This document shows, piece after piece, positions 1-8,811 of a DNA stretch of 64,000 bases. The stretch is from Mucilaginibacter sp. CSA2-8R (GTDB taxonomy: Bacteria > Bacteroidota > Bacteroidia > Sphingobacteriales > Sphingobacteriaceae): positions 2,790,001 to 2,854,000 of the forward strand of contig NZ_CP152389.1 in NCBI RefSeq assembly GCF_038806765.1. The letters are read 5' to 3'. Position 1 is the stretch's first letter. The number at the start of each line of letters is the position of its first letter. Under the pieces are notes generated by a model. It searched no databases and was not told where the DNA came from. It saw only the letters and a program-made list of their open reading frames with translations. The position numbers and the translations under genes are program-made.

Positions 1-166
1 GAATGGGTGCTTCTCGAACCATTTTACGGATGACTTAAAGTTATTGGCCAATTTGGAAAAGTGATAGCGCTTACTCTGACATCAAGTAAACTACACTTAA
101 AATTATCAAAATTATTTCCTGATTATTAGAGCAAATGCCCTCACTTTTTTAATAGTGGTTGATATG

Positions 167-174
167 TATATTTG
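167..174 (+). promoter_or_regulatory. Putative -7 promoter box TATATTTG
   Basis: Matches the Bacteroidota -7 consensus TAnnTTTG exactly, 11 nt before the ATG at 186. No convincing -33 TTG lies 19-21 nt upstream, so this is a partial match. Confidence 0.45.
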
Positions 175-185
175 AGCTACAACAG

Positions 186-1142
186 ATGGAAGATTACTCA
201 AATCGTTTATCCGGCTACGATGATCGTATGCTGATTTTGATGGCTACAGTCGACAGGGGCCGATATCATGATTTTGCTATCGAAGCTGCGAAACGTTTGT
301 TAGCCGACCGACACATTGATCTTACACAATATAACGAAGATTTTTATATAAGCGAGATAGCATCCGGCTATGGCGCGGGATGGGAAAAGTTGATCCGGAT
401 AATGCTTGAAGAACTTAGAATTAATGGCTGGAATTGCGATATAACTGTCCATTATAAGGAAAAGTACGGTCAGTTCGAACTAAGCTTAGAAACGGACAAT
501 TATATTTTAAACGAAATAATTAAAAAACATCTAACCATAATAAATTGCTCTTGTATGATTTGTGGTGAATATGGCGAGACAATGGAAGTTGCAGGATGGA
601 ATTACACTTTATGTGAACATCATTTTATTGAAAAATACCCGATAATATATTATATTGATAATAAAGGCTTTACAATACGTAAAGAGCAATATTCATGGGA
701 ACAAATATCTGAAATTAGCTTGCTCACTGCAGACTATAACACTAAAAGCGAAAACTTCCAGGATATTGCCATTGCCGAAGTATTCTTTTTTGATCAACGA
801 GAAACAATCCTTTTATCAGGTGAGTGGGTAAACTGGTTTCTGTTTCTAAAAACAATTCCCTCAAGGCTTGCGCCGGTATGGCTCACCGGAGAGTTAGAAA
901 AGTTTTATAAAACTCTTAAATATTGCCCGGTCTGTCAATTTCAATCTGTTCAAGAAGAATCTTGTTTTTACTGCGGCTTTTGGATGCCTTCTATCTTGAT
1001 GAAAAAAAATCGTGTTGAAAAAAAGGGTGAAGTATTTGATGAAAATGAAGTGTTTTTAAAAGAACAATCTTATCTAAAAATGCCCTCGTTTATCAATAAG
1101 CTTCGATCGTTGGAAAAATCATTTGTAAAGACAACATTATAA
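186..1142 (+). CDS. Hypothetical protein with two cysteine zinc-ribbon-like motifs
   Basis: The 318-residue product has no function I can name. The middle (about residues 65-160) follows a layout I know from uncharacterised bacterial proteins: a GW-containing helix, then 'KEKYGQ', then a CxxCG...G...GW..TLC..H block that could bind zinc. A second ribbon (CPVC...CFYCG) lies near residues 260-275. There is no signal peptide or membrane segment, so it is probably cytoplasmic. The ATG at 186 is preferred over an upstream TTG at 159, because a -7 box (TATATTTG, 167-174) lies between them. The gene is visibly more AT-rich than its neighbours and sits beyond the 3' end of tRNA-Arg, which is consistent with acquisition by transfer. 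The family assignment is by memory of motif order only. Confidence 0.7.
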   Translation: MEDYSNRLSGYDDRMLILMATVDRGRYHDFAIEAAKRLLADRHIDLTQYNEDFYISEIASGYGAGWEKLIRIMLEELRINGWNCDITVHYKEKYGQFELSLETDNYILNEIIKKHLTIINCSCMICGEYGETMEVAGWNYTLCEHHFIEKYPIIYYIDNKGFTIRKEQYSWEQISEISLLTADYNTKSENFQDIAIAEVFFFDQRETILLSGEWVNWFLFLKTIPSRLAPVWLTGELEKFYKTLKYCPVCQFQSVQEESCFYCGFWMPSILMKKNRVEKKGEVFDENEVFLKEQSYLKMPSFINKLRSLEKSFVKTTL

Positions 1143-1192
1143 ATCTTCTTCAAATGAACTACGTTTTATTCTGACTTATAAAAAACGAAAAA

Positions 1193-1215
1193 GGGACTCG
1201 CAACTTGCGAGTCCC
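1193..1215 (-). terminator. Terminator of tRNA-Arg
   Basis: Perfect 10-bp inverted repeat (GGGACTCGCA/TGCGAGTCCC) with a 3-nt loop. On the minus strand it is followed by a T run. It lies 7 nt past the tRNA 3' end, so it should end the tRNA transcript. Confidence 0.75.
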
Positions 1216-1221
1216 CTTATG

Positions 1222-1293
1222 TGCACCCGAAGGGATTCGAACCCCTATCTCTAGAACCGGAATCTAAAATTCTATCCATTGAACTACGGGTGC
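1222..1293 (-). tRNA. tRNA-Arg (anticodon CCG)
   Basis: The minus strand folds into a standard cloverleaf. The acceptor stem is GCACCCG/CGGGTGC, the D arm has AATGGATA in its loop, the anticodon stem is TTAGA/TCTAG with loop TTCCGGT (anticodon CCG, reading CGG), and the T arm contains GGTTCGAATCC. The discriminator base is A and the 3' CCA is not encoded. Length is 72 nt. Confidence 0.95.
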
Positions 1294-1334
1294 CGGTTTG
1301 TGCTGCAAATATATCGTTTTACATTCAAGAACCA

Positions 1335-1405
1335 AGAGCTAAGAACCAAGAGCCAGGAAAATCATCAAATCTTAACTTGGCTCCTGGCTCTCGGTTCTTA
1401 GCTCT
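1335..1405. repeat. Long intergenic inverted repeat (24-nt arms)
   Basis: Arms 1335-1358 and 1382-1405 are complementary at 23 of 24 positions, with a 23-nt loop. The arms are built from short direct units (AAGAACCAAGAG / AAGAGCCAGGA). The hairpin lies between tRNA-Arg and the ychF stop codon. It could end ychF transcription, but it lacks a T run. It resembles dispersed intergenic palindromes I recall from related genomes (inference). Confidence 0.7.
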
Positions 1406-1409
1406 CTAA

Positions 1410-2507
1410 TTATACGTTAAACCTGAAATGCATAATGTCGCCGTCTTCAACGATGTAGGTTTTACCTTCAACGCTGAGTTTGCCCGCTTCTTTACAGGCA
1501 TTTTCTGAACCGTATTTTACATAGTCGTCATACTTAATCACCTCGGCACGGATAAAGCCTTTCTCAAAGTCGGTATGGATTACGCCAGCGGCTTGCGGCG
1601 CCGTAAAGCCTTTAGAGATGGTCCAGGCGCGTACTTCCTGCACACCGGCAGTAAAGTAGGTGCTCAGGTTCAATAAGCGATAAGCTGCCTTAATTAACTT
1701 GGTCACACCCGATTCAGTTAAACCCAAATCGTCCAGAAACATCTGGCGCTCCTCAAAAGTTTCCAGCTGGGCAATTTCAGATTCTATTTGTGCAGAGATA
1801 ATCAGCACCTCAGCATTTTCTTCTTTTACAGCCTCGCGCACTTTTTCTACATAGGCATTACCGGTGTTTACTTCACTTTCGCCTACGTTACACACGTACA
1901 TCACCGGCTTGGCTGTTAACAACCAAAGGTCGGCAATGTATTCCTGGTCTTCCTCGCTCACCTGGGCGGTACGGGCAGATTTTCCGCTTAGTAAATGCTC
2001 TTTGTAGGTAGATAGTACATCATAAGCTTTTTTGCCTTCTTTGTCGCCTATCTTAGCTGCTTTCTCAACTTTCTGTATCTTTTTTTCAACCGACTCCAGG
2101 TCCTTTAACTGTAGCTCGGTATCAATAATTTCTTTGTCGCGTATGGGGTCTACCGAACCATCAACGTGTATCACGTTATCATTATCAAAACAACGCAAAA
2201 CGTGGATGATGGCATTAGTTGCACGGATGTTACCTAAAAACTGGTTACCCAAACCTTCGCCTTTGCTGGCCCCTTTTACCAAGCCGGCAATATCTACAAT
2301 TTCGATAACGTTAGGCACTACCCTTTGCGGGTTAACCAGTTCGGTTAGCTTGGTAATACGCTCGTCGGGTACGGTAATTACGCCTACGTTAGGCTCAATT
2401 GTACAAAACGGAAAGTTGGCGGCTTGTGCCTTAGCGTTTGATAAACAGTTAAAAAGTGTTGATTTACCCACATTTGGCAAACCTACTATACCACATTGTA
2501 AACCCAT
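1410..2507 (-). CDS. ychF: Redox-regulated ATPase YchF (Obg-family)
   Basis: The 365-residue protein has the normal length for YchF/OLA1, a cytoplasmic ribosome-associated P-loop NTPase that prefers ATP. The N-terminus carries the G1 P-loop GLPNVGKST (residues 9-17). A G3-type motif DIAGLVKGAS follows near residue 73, and the fingerprint NFPFCTIEPNVG lies near 31-42. A helical middle domain follows, and the last 85 residues form the TGS domain (VRAWTISKG...KYGS...YIVEDGDIMHFRF). It starts at ATG 2507 and has no same-strand neighbour nearby. The long inverted repeat 3' of the stop may act as its terminator. The identification is secure. Confidence 0.96.
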   Translation of the reverse strand: MGLQCGIVGLPNVGKSTLFNCLSNAKAQAANFPFCTIEPNVGVITVPDERITKLTELVNPQRVVPNVIEIVDIAGLVKGASKGEGLGNQFLGNIRATNAIIHVLRCFDNDNVIHVDGSVDPIRDKEIIDTELQLKDLESVEKKIQKVEKAAKIGDKEGKKAYDVLSTYKEHLLSGKSARTAQVSEEDQEYIADLWLLTAKPVMYVCNVGESEVNTGNAYVEKVREAVKEENAEVLIISAQIESEIAQLETFEERQMFLDDLGLTESGVTKLIKAAYRLLNLSTYFTAGVQEVRAWTISKGFTAPQAAGVIHTDFEKGFIRAEVIKYDDYVKYGSENACKEAGKLSVEGKTYIVEDGDIMHFRFNV

Positions 2508-2731
2508 GTATTTGTTGCGTAGTTAATTAATTTAAGCAATGGCAGCTGCTAAATATACCTCAAATAGCAGTGGTTAAAAGATTTACAACCTGTGTTTTTA
2601 ACAACCTGAGGCGCCGCCGAAAATTCGTGCAAAGATAATATAAAAACAGCCTTATAATTTGAAAAAATAAACGACTTTTGCAGCCGTTAAATAATGCAAT
2701 TTAAATACATGTAAAACGAGGGGGAACTTTT

Positions 2732-4093
2732 ATGGAAGAAATGGTTGAACAAGTAGAACTGTTTATTAAAGCAGAAGATCAGCAACAGTTACAAGACTAT
2801 TTGAACAGCCTTAACATTTCGGAAGTAGAAGAACTAATTAGCGAACTCTCTGAACATGCACCTACTATAATCGAGGTTTTATCGCTTAACCGCGCGGTAA
2901 ATGTTTTTCGTATTCTCGATTTCCCGACACAAGAACGTTTACTCAAAAAACTATCAGGCCATAAAATAGCCGAATTGATTAATGGTTTGCCGCCCGACGA
3001 CTTAACTTCGCTATTCAGCGAAATGCATGGCGACACTGTTAACAATTTAATTCTACACTTGCCGCTCGAAGACCGCCAGCAGGTGTTTGATCTTTTAAAT
3101 TTTGAAGAAGACAGCGTGGGCCGGCTGATGACGCCTGATTACATTCGTGTAAAAAAAGACTGGGATGTAGTGCGTGTGTTAGAGCATATCAGGCGGTATG
3201 GTAAAGACTCCGAAACCATTGATGTAATTTACGTAGTTGACGATGATGGCGTTTTACTGGACGACATCCGTATTCGCGAAATATTATTAGTTAACCCGGC
3301 TACCAAAGTTCGCGACCTGACCGACGACCGTTTGATTGCCCTGAACGTGAACGACCCGCAGGAAGAAGCTATTAATATTTTCAGAATGAATAACCGGGTG
3401 GCACTACCCGTGGTAGACAATAATAACATACTGCTGGGCATTGTAACAGTTGACGATATTTTGTGGATTGCTAACGAAGAATACACCGAAGACATTCAAA
3501 AAATTGGTGGTACCGAAGCTCTGGACGAACCCTATCTGGACATCCCGTTGCTAAAACTGGTAAAAAAGCGTGTTGGCTGGCTAATTGTGTTGTTTTTGGG
3601 TGAGATGCTGACCGCCACAGCCATGGGCTATTTTGAAGGACAAATTGCCAAAGCGGTAGTACTGGCACTTTTTGTACCGCTCATTATTTCGAGCGGTGGC
3701 AACAGCGGCTCGCAAGCATCTACCCTTATTATACAAGCCATGGCCTTAGGCGAAGTGACTGTAGCGGACTGGTGGCGGGTTATGCGCCGCGAAATAGTGT
3801 CAGGCTTTTTGTTAGGCGCCACACTGGGCCTCATCGGTTTTTTCCGGATATTTGTTTGGACGCTCTTTAGTAATATTTATGGCCCGCACTGGGTGTTGGT
3901 GGGCTTAACTGTTGGCTTGGCTTTGGTAGGTATTGTTTTATGGGGATCATTAGCCGGCTCTATGCTTCCTCTTTTACTTAAACGTATTGGCTTAGACCCT
4001 GCAACCTCGTCTGCCCCCTTTGTAGCTACACTGGTTGACGTTACCGGACTAATTATTTACTTCACCATCGCCGTTTCTATAATGAGCATATAG
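2732..4093 (+). CDS. mgtE: Magnesium transporter MgtE
   Basis: The 453-residue protein has the complete MgtE architecture: an N-terminal superhelical domain (about 25-130, with LPPDDLTSLFSEM), a CBS pair (about 135-255, with MTPDYIRV and LPVVDNNNILLGIVTVDD), and a C-terminal five-helix membrane domain (about 285-453, with SGGNSGSQAS, the family's pore-helix signature). It imports Mg2+ across the inner membrane. In the family the cytoplasmic domains close the pore when Mg2+ is plentiful. A purine-rich GAGGGGGA lies just before the ATG at 2732 and works as an unusually clear ribosome-binding site for this genome. It is a single-gene unit convergent with the next kinase gene. Confidence 0.95.
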   Translation: MEEMVEQVELFIKAEDQQQLQDYLNSLNISEVEELISELSEHAPTIIEVLSLNRAVNVFRILDFPTQERLLKKLSGHKIAELINGLPPDDLTSLFSEMHGDTVNNLILHLPLEDRQQVFDLLNFEEDSVGRLMTPDYIRVKKDWDVVRVLEHIRRYGKDSETIDVIYVVDDDGVLLDDIRIREILLVNPATKVRDLTDDRLIALNVNDPQEEAINIFRMNNRVALPVVDNNNILLGIVTVDDILWIANEEYTEDIQKIGGTEALDEPYLDIPLLKLVKKRVGWLIVLFLGEMLTATAMGYFEGQIAKAVVLALFVPLIISSGGNSGSQASTLIIQAMALGEVTVADWWRVMRREIVSGFLLGATLGLIGFFRIFVWTLFSNIYGPHWVLVGLTVGLALVGIVLWGSLAGSMLPLLLKRIGLDPATSSAPFVATLVDVTGLIIYFTIAVSIMSI

Positions 4094-4194
4094 GCCATAA
4101 ACAAGCAATATAACAACAATAAAGCATTGAGAACATGATGTAAATTTACCTCATTATCAATATTTTACAATAAGTAACATTGATTATAACTTAG

Positions 4195-4211
4195 TCAGAC
4201 GAATCGTCTGA
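4195..4211. terminator. Short palindrome between convergent genes
   Basis: TCAGACG-AAT-CGTCTGA, a perfect 7-bp stem with a 3-nt loop, lies between the 3' ends of mgtE and the kinase gene. It has no clear T run, so it is only a possible weak bidirectional terminator. Confidence 0.35.
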
Positions 4212-4268
4212 ATTGTATTTCAATGAAATCCTTCTTCACATTCACACATTGACCATTCACTAATTCTT

Positions 4269-6263
4269 TCATTGGCCTACCACCGGCAGGCTGAACCAAA
4301 AAGTGCTGCCCTGACCGGACTGGCTTTGTACACCAATGTGCCCGCCGTGGGCCTGAATAATTTCGGTGCAAAGGTATAAGCCTATACCGTGCCCGCTAAT
4401 GTGGCGGGTTTGCATGCTTTGCACTCTAAAAAAGCGGTCGAACAATTTGCTTTGGTCTTCGGGGGTTATGCCCATGCCCTTATCGGTAATGCAAACTTTG
4501 GCCTGGCCGTCTTCAATCATGCAGCTTACTTCAACCTGGTTAGCATCCGGCGAGTATTTAACGGCGTTGCTAAGTAGATTGGATATTACGTTGCCAATCT
4601 TATCGCGGTCAGCCTCCACCTGTATCTCACTGCACAGCGGATAATGAAAAAAGTGCGTATCCTGCGACAGCAGCGCATCGTTAATAGATTCGCTGATTAA
4701 ATCGTTCAGCAAAAACTTTTTCTTATGCAATTGTATTTTGCCCGAACCTAAACGCGCCGCATTAAGGAAACCGTTGATGGTAGAGGTCATTTTTTTAACC
4801 TGCGCTATCGATTTTGAGGCGGTGTTAAAAGTAAACTGGTCGTCTGCCTTGCCGGCTTTGAGCTGGAGCATTTGCAAGAAACCATTAAGCGAAGTAAGCG
4901 GCGATTTTAGTTCGTGGCTCACCATACCTATAAAATCGTTTTTGCGCTGTTCGTCTTTCTTCTGCTCGGTAATATCAAACATCGTTCCCGAAAAAAAAGG
5001 GGCTTGTCCTTCTTCGGTGGCCGGAAACAATTTACCGGTTGCACGTACCCAACGCACAGTTTGGTCAAGATGACTGATAATGGGGTACTCCATATCATAG
5101 GCATCTCCGCGGGTTAAAGCCTCCTCTACCCCCTGTATCACTTTACTGCGGTATTCATCAGTGATCTGGCTAATGGCCGCCTGGTACGACATCTCTTCGT
5201 GCGGCAGATAACCGAATAATTCTTTTAAGCGCACTGAGGGTGTAAATTCCCGAGTGACACCATCAATATACCAGGTACCTAAATCAGCCGATTGAACAGC
5301 CAACCTCAAAGACTCTTCAGCACGTTCCAGAGATAAGCGATTCTGTACCATCTTGGTCACGTTGTGCGAGGTGTTGAGAATACCCCAAACCTGCCCGCTG
5401 GGTAAAAAAAGCGGAATAAAACTGTAACTGTAATAAAATTCCTTCATCACCCCATGATGTTTAAACATCATGCGTTCCTCGGTTTGATGGTAAGGAATGC
5501 CCTTGCGGTACACCTGACGCATAGTACGCGGAAAATCGAGCGATGCAAGTTCGGGCAGTGCAAGGTTAAACGGCATACCGAAAACCGTTTCGCTTTTACC
5601 CCAAGCCATTAGCATCATTTTGTTGGCAAAACGTATTTGCATGTCTTCGCCAGTGTGCAGCGCCATTGCCATAGGCGTATGCTCTATGATCTGCATGGCT
5701 TCGCGCTCTTTATTGGTAAGCAGCGCGTTTAGCTTTTTGATACGCGTGCCGGCACTTTCAAGTTCTATAAGCTTACGCCGCAATTTAAACTGGGTAACCA
5801 CCTGCGCCGCCAGTGTTTTAAGAGCCGATTGCTGCGCTTCAGTAAGTTTTTTTGCCTTTTGGTCTATAACGCATAATGAACCTAAAGCAAAACCCTCTTC
5901 GTCTACCAATGGCACACCGGCGTAAAAATTTACCTGCATTTCGCCGGTTACCAGCGGGTTGTCTTTAAAGCGCTCGTCGGTACGGGCATCCTGCACTTCC
6001 ATCAATTGGGTTGGGTTATTAATGGCATGGGCACAAAAAGACATATCGCGGTGCGTTTCTGAAACGGTAGTACCCTTGTGCGACTTAAACCACTGCCGCC
6101 CTTCGTCAACCAGCGAGATAAGCGCTATAGGCGTACCGCAAATTGCTGATGCCAGTTCCGTAAGGTCATCGAAATCCTTTTCGGTAGCCGTATCCAGTAT
6201 ACGGTATGAACGCAGGGCAGCAAGGCGGTCCTGTTCATTAGGCGGCATGGGTGGTTTCGGCAT
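4269..6263 (-). CDS. GAF/PAS sensor histidine kinase (soluble)
   Basis: The product has 664 residues from the ATG at 6263; a more upstream in-frame TTG is less likely. A GAF domain (about 10-165) contains RILDTATEKDFDDL and GVPLVDEEGFALGSLCVID, typical of stand-alone Bacteroidota sensor kinases. Two PAS folds follow (about 190-310 and 320-435, the second ending in the PAC-type FDITEQKK). The HisKA H-box is SHELKSPLTS with phosphoacceptor His near 450. The HATPase domain has N (NLLSNAVKYSP), G1 (DKGMGI), F (LFDRFFR) and G2 (GHGIGLYL) boxes. No membrane segment is visible, so it should sense a cytoplasmic cue. No response regulator is adjacent, so its partner is unknown. Confidence 0.9.
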   Translation of the reverse strand: MPKPPMPPNEQDRLAALRSYRILDTATEKDFDDLTELASAICGTPIALISLVDEGRQWFKSHKGTTVSETHRDMSFCAHAINNPTQLMEVQDARTDERFKDNPLVTGEMQVNFYAGVPLVDEEGFALGSLCVIDQKAKKLTEAQQSALKTLAAQVVTQFKLRRKLIELESAGTRIKKLNALLTNKEREAMQIIEHTPMAMALHTGEDMQIRFANKMMLMAWGKSETVFGMPFNLALPELASLDFPRTMRQVYRKGIPYHQTEERMMFKHHGVMKEFYYSYSFIPLFLPSGQVWGILNTSHNVTKMVQNRLSLERAEESLRLAVQSADLGTWYIDGVTREFTPSVRLKELFGYLPHEEMSYQAAISQITDEYRSKVIQGVEEALTRGDAYDMEYPIISHLDQTVRWVRATGKLFPATEEGQAPFFSGTMFDITEQKKDEQRKNDFIGMVSHELKSPLTSLNGFLQMLQLKAGKADDQFTFNTASKSIAQVKKMTSTINGFLNAARLGSGKIQLHKKKFLLNDLISESINDALLSQDTHFFHYPLCSEIQVEADRDKIGNVISNLLSNAVKYSPDANQVEVSCMIEDGQAKVCITDKGMGITPEDQSKLFDRFFRVQSMQTRHISGHGIGLYLCTEIIQAHGGHIGVQSQSGQGSTFWFSLPVVGQ

Positions 6264-6285
6264 ATTATCTTTTAGCAACAACGCG

Positions 6286-6293
6286 CAAAGGTA
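6286..6293 (-). promoter_or_regulatory. Putative -7 promoter box TACCTTTG
   Basis: Reads TACCTTTG on the minus strand, 22 nt before the ATG at 6263 of the GAF/PAS kinase. It is an exact fit to TAnnTTTG, but no -33 box stands at the expected spacing. Confidence 0.45.
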
Positions 6294-6517
6294 CGCTTAA
6301 TTCTTAACATGAAATAAGAACTGCAACTTTATCGCCGGTATCATGACACTATAAATAACGTGTATGCTACACGTTAACACTGAGCGCTCACAACCCACAG
6401 GTGTTTTTTTAAATGAATATCGTAGCACAAACCCAGCCAGTAAAGTTTATTTTCGAGGCTTATTTTATAAAGCTGTCGTTTAATCAGCAATCAGCACACA
6501 AATCTCCTCCAGTACGT

Positions 6518-7372
6518 ATGAAGCAACTTTACAAAATTTTGTCCCTTTCAATTATCCTTACCGGCGCAAGCTTTAACCTGCAAGCGCAAAAAAAGGTTTT
6601 ACTGTTAGGCACCTTCCATTTTCATAACCCAGGTGCCGACGTGGTAAAGCAAAAAACGTTTGATATTTTAGCGCCCTCCGCGCAGCAGGATCTTGAAAAA
6701 ATTACTGACCAGATACGCAAGTTTAAACCCACTAAAATATTTGTGGAGTGGAATTACAAAGATCAGAAAGGCCTCGATTCATTATATCAGTTATACCAAG
6801 CAGGCACTTACGACAAATTGGTAGAACAACATTATAAAGGTAAAAGCAACTACACCTTTTACAAAAACAACGAGATATTTCAACTGGCCTTTAGGGCGGC
6901 CAAAAAAACAGGTTTAAAAAATGTAAATGCTATAGACTATCACATGGGTATACCTTTTGATACCGTAATGAAGGTAATTCAGACGTCGGGTCAAAAAGTG
7001 CTGATGGATTCGGTTAACGCCAGCATTGCAAACATGTCTAAGTCGGCCAATCAAAAATTATCTAAATACAACCTGATCCAGTTACTGGAAGATGCTAACA
7101 CCCCGGCATCCCGACGCGAAAACAATGGCTTTTACATTAAATTATTAACCCCGGCCGGCCCTCCCGACAATTTTGCCGGTGCAGATGCCGTAACGCTTTG
7201 GTACAAGCGTAACCTATATATGTACTCGCTGGTACAAAAAAGCGTTACCGCGCAGGATGAACGCATCATGATTTTTTTAGGATCGGGCCACGCCAGCATG
7301 ATCAGTAAGTTTATTGATGATGAAAATGTTTATCAGATGGTGGAATTTAAGGAGGTGATGAAAGCCAAGTAA
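6518..7372 (+). CDS. DUF5694-like exported protein
   Basis: From the ATG at 6518 the protein has 284 residues and begins with a signal peptide (MKQLYKILSLSIILTGASF..LQAQ). An upstream in-frame ATG at 6413 would bury this signal. The mature part opens with VLLLGTFHFHNPGADVV and continues with KFKPTKIFVEW, a pattern I associate with the DUF5694 family, possibly related to TraB-type proteins through the GTFH motif. A conserved LGSGHAS lies near the C-terminus. It is probably periplasmic. The substrate and reaction are unknown; the His residues in the two motifs could form an active site (inference). The next gene starts 34 nt downstream. Confidence 0.75.
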   Translation: MKQLYKILSLSIILTGASFNLQAQKKVLLLGTFHFHNPGADVVKQKTFDILAPSAQQDLEKITDQIRKFKPTKIFVEWNYKDQKGLDSLYQLYQAGTYDKLVEQHYKGKSNYTFYKNNEIFQLAFRAAKKTGLKNVNAIDYHMGIPFDTVMKVIQTSGQKVLMDSVNASIANMSKSANQKLSKYNLIQLLEDANTPASRRENNGFYIKLLTPAGPPDNFAGADAVTLWYKRNLYMYSLVQKSVTAQDERIMIFLGSGHASMISKFIDDENVYQMVEFKEVMKAK

Positions 7373-7406
7373 GTTTATTTGGCGATATTGTATGAAATTA
7401 TAGCCT

Positions 7407-8705
7407 ATGCCTACAATCCTGCAAACGTCCGAAACCAACGAAACTGCCTGGCGGTTAGATTTGCTGCTATGGCAAATTGAATTGCGGCACCACGATTTCA
7501 GAAGGCATTTTTTCACTAATCTGTATAAGTTGTATGCCGCTGTAGGGCGTATATGCAATAAAATGACCGATTTACACGCGCTTGGGCAGGATGAGGCACT
7601 GCAGGAGCTGTCGAATGAGTTATCGGCACAGTACGGGAAAGTATTTGAGATTGGGCAGCTTAAACAAATGATGCTATTTGCCCGGCAGTACCAGCCTTAC
7701 CCCGCAGCCGGCGGCCACGATTTATTTTATTTTGATTGGGACTATCTGGCCGTATTGCTACCCATTGACAACCAACAGGAGCAGCATTTTTACATGCGCT
7801 CTGCCGCTACCAAGCAATGGAGCGTTGCCGAATTGCAGCAGCACATTGCTGCTGATGATTACCACAACCCTAAAAAATTTAAGTTTTTAAATAAGACTCA
7901 GGATATATCTGAAAGCATAGATGACAAAAACAACCTGCTTAAAAGCCAGCGCTCTAAACGGAAACTGTATAAAGATTTCAGGAGAATGCCATTTCCTAAC
8001 CCTTTTATCGGGCCTGCTTTGGCGGACTATGAACGCTTGTTGCAACCGCAGCCCCATGAGCCGCACCTAAGTTACGCCCGGTTTAACAGAGGCTTAAAAG
8101 CCGACGATCTAAATAGCATTGCTTTAAATGTAATTAAATTTCGCGAAGAGGCAGATCGTGAGTTTAATAGTACTCTTAATCACTTTCTGTGGAATATGGG
8201 CGATTTGCTCACGCTGCCGGCTGGGGTTGAAGATTCGCTATCGGGCAAGCTTCAGAAACTATATGGTGATTTTTTTGATGCCGGACTCATTACCTTAATC
8301 AAAACGTACCGTAACTGCATTACCGACCGTGATATGGAGCAGCGCCTGAGCGCAATACTCACTTGGAGGCACCTCATTTTGCTGTTTCCGCTCAAAAACC
8401 GCGAGGCACAATTGTATTATGCGGAATTAGCCCACGAGCACGACCTGAGCCCTGCCGAATTGCAACATCGCATCGAGAGCAACTGGTATGAGCAGGCACT
8501 GGTAGGTTACAATCGCAAGCACCCAGTCGTTACCAACAGTGATACCTCCCAACTCAAAAAGCGTGAAAAGAAAGTAGAAGGTAACCAAACCTTGGTGATT
8601 AAGTATAGTACCATTAATGCAAGTGATTTACGCCCTTATCATCATAATTTAAACATCCTCCAAAATCCATGTTTTATGCAGTTTATGACTATGCCGCTAC
8701 GTTGA
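7407..8705 (+). CDS. Tandem DUF1016-N-like (YhcG N-terminal-like) protein without nuclease domain
   Basis: The 432-residue protein holds two similar halves. The first (about 20-145) has FDWDYLAVLLPIDN, then FYMRSA and WSVAELQQHI. The second (about 245-370) has LTWRHLILLFPLKN, then LYYAELA and LSPAELQHRI. This order (a Trp-containing helix, LLP, [FY]Y, [WL]S..ELQ..I) resembles the N-terminal domain of DUF1016/YhcG PDDEXK nucleases. The C-terminus ends in NILQNPCFMQFM, which resembles the 'KDPYVFDFL' linker that normally leads into the nuclease domain, and then the gene stops. It appears to be a nuclease-less double copy of the recognition domain. No partner nuclease is adjacent. The assignment rests on pattern recall only, without alignment. 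Confidence 0.6.
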   Translation: MPTILQTSETNETAWRLDLLLWQIELRHHDFRRHFFTNLYKLYAAVGRICNKMTDLHALGQDEALQELSNELSAQYGKVFEIGQLKQMMLFARQYQPYPAAGGHDLFYFDWDYLAVLLPIDNQQEQHFYMRSAATKQWSVAELQQHIAADDYHNPKKFKFLNKTQDISESIDDKNNLLKSQRSKRKLYKDFRRMPFPNPFIGPALADYERLLQPQPHEPHLSYARFNRGLKADDLNSIALNVIKFREEADREFNSTLNHFLWNMGDLLTLPAGVEDSLSGKLQKLYGDFFDAGLITLIKTYRNCITDRDMEQRLSAILTWRHLILLFPLKNREAQLYYAELAHEHDLSPAELQHRIESNWYEQALVGYNRKHPVVTNSDTSQLKKREKKVEGNQTLVIKYSTINASDLRPYHHNLNILQNPCFMQFMTMPLR

Positions 8706-8726
8706 AAATCAGCCCATTGACAACTA

Positions 8727-8757
8727 TTGGTATTTCAGAAATAAAAAAGTATCTTTG
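8727..8757 (+). promoter_or_regulatory. Promoter of rpsP
   Basis: The -33 box TTGG (8727-8730) and the -7 box TATCTTTG (8750-8757) are separated so that 20 nt lie between TTG and TA, the expected Bacteroidota spacing. The start codon is 54 nt downstream of the -7 box, which leaves a leader of about 45-50 nt. Confidence 0.7.
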
Positions 8758-8760
8758 CGT

Positions 8761-8782
8761 CCCCGCAGAAAAGGCTCCGGGG
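8761..8782 (+). promoter_or_regulatory. GC-rich hairpin in the rpsP leader
   Basis: CCCCG (8761-8765) pairs with CGGGG (8778-8782) around a 12-nt loop at the very start of the predicted mRNA. It could stabilise the transcript or be a ribosomal-protein leader element; the function is inferred. Confidence 0.45.
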
Positions 8783-8811
8783 GAATGTTGAATACATAAC
8801 TATATTACAAA

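Noticed and set aside
1..158. Possible C-terminus of a gene entering from the left
   Set aside because: Two frames are open for 10 and 20 codons, but nothing recognisable favours either one.
1221..1409. Open frame starting MHPKGFEP across the tRNA-Arg region
   Set aside because: It is the antisense of a tRNA plus the intergenic palindrome; this translation is a well-known artefact of tRNA 3' ends.
1150..1412. CRISPR-like array because of repeated AAGAACCAAGAG units
   Set aside because: The units are short, adjacent and part of a single palindrome without regular spacers or cas genes.
7277..7558. Minus-strand frame across the DUF5694/DUF1016-like junction
   Set aside because: It lies inside two well-supported plus-strand genes and has a non-protein-like composition.
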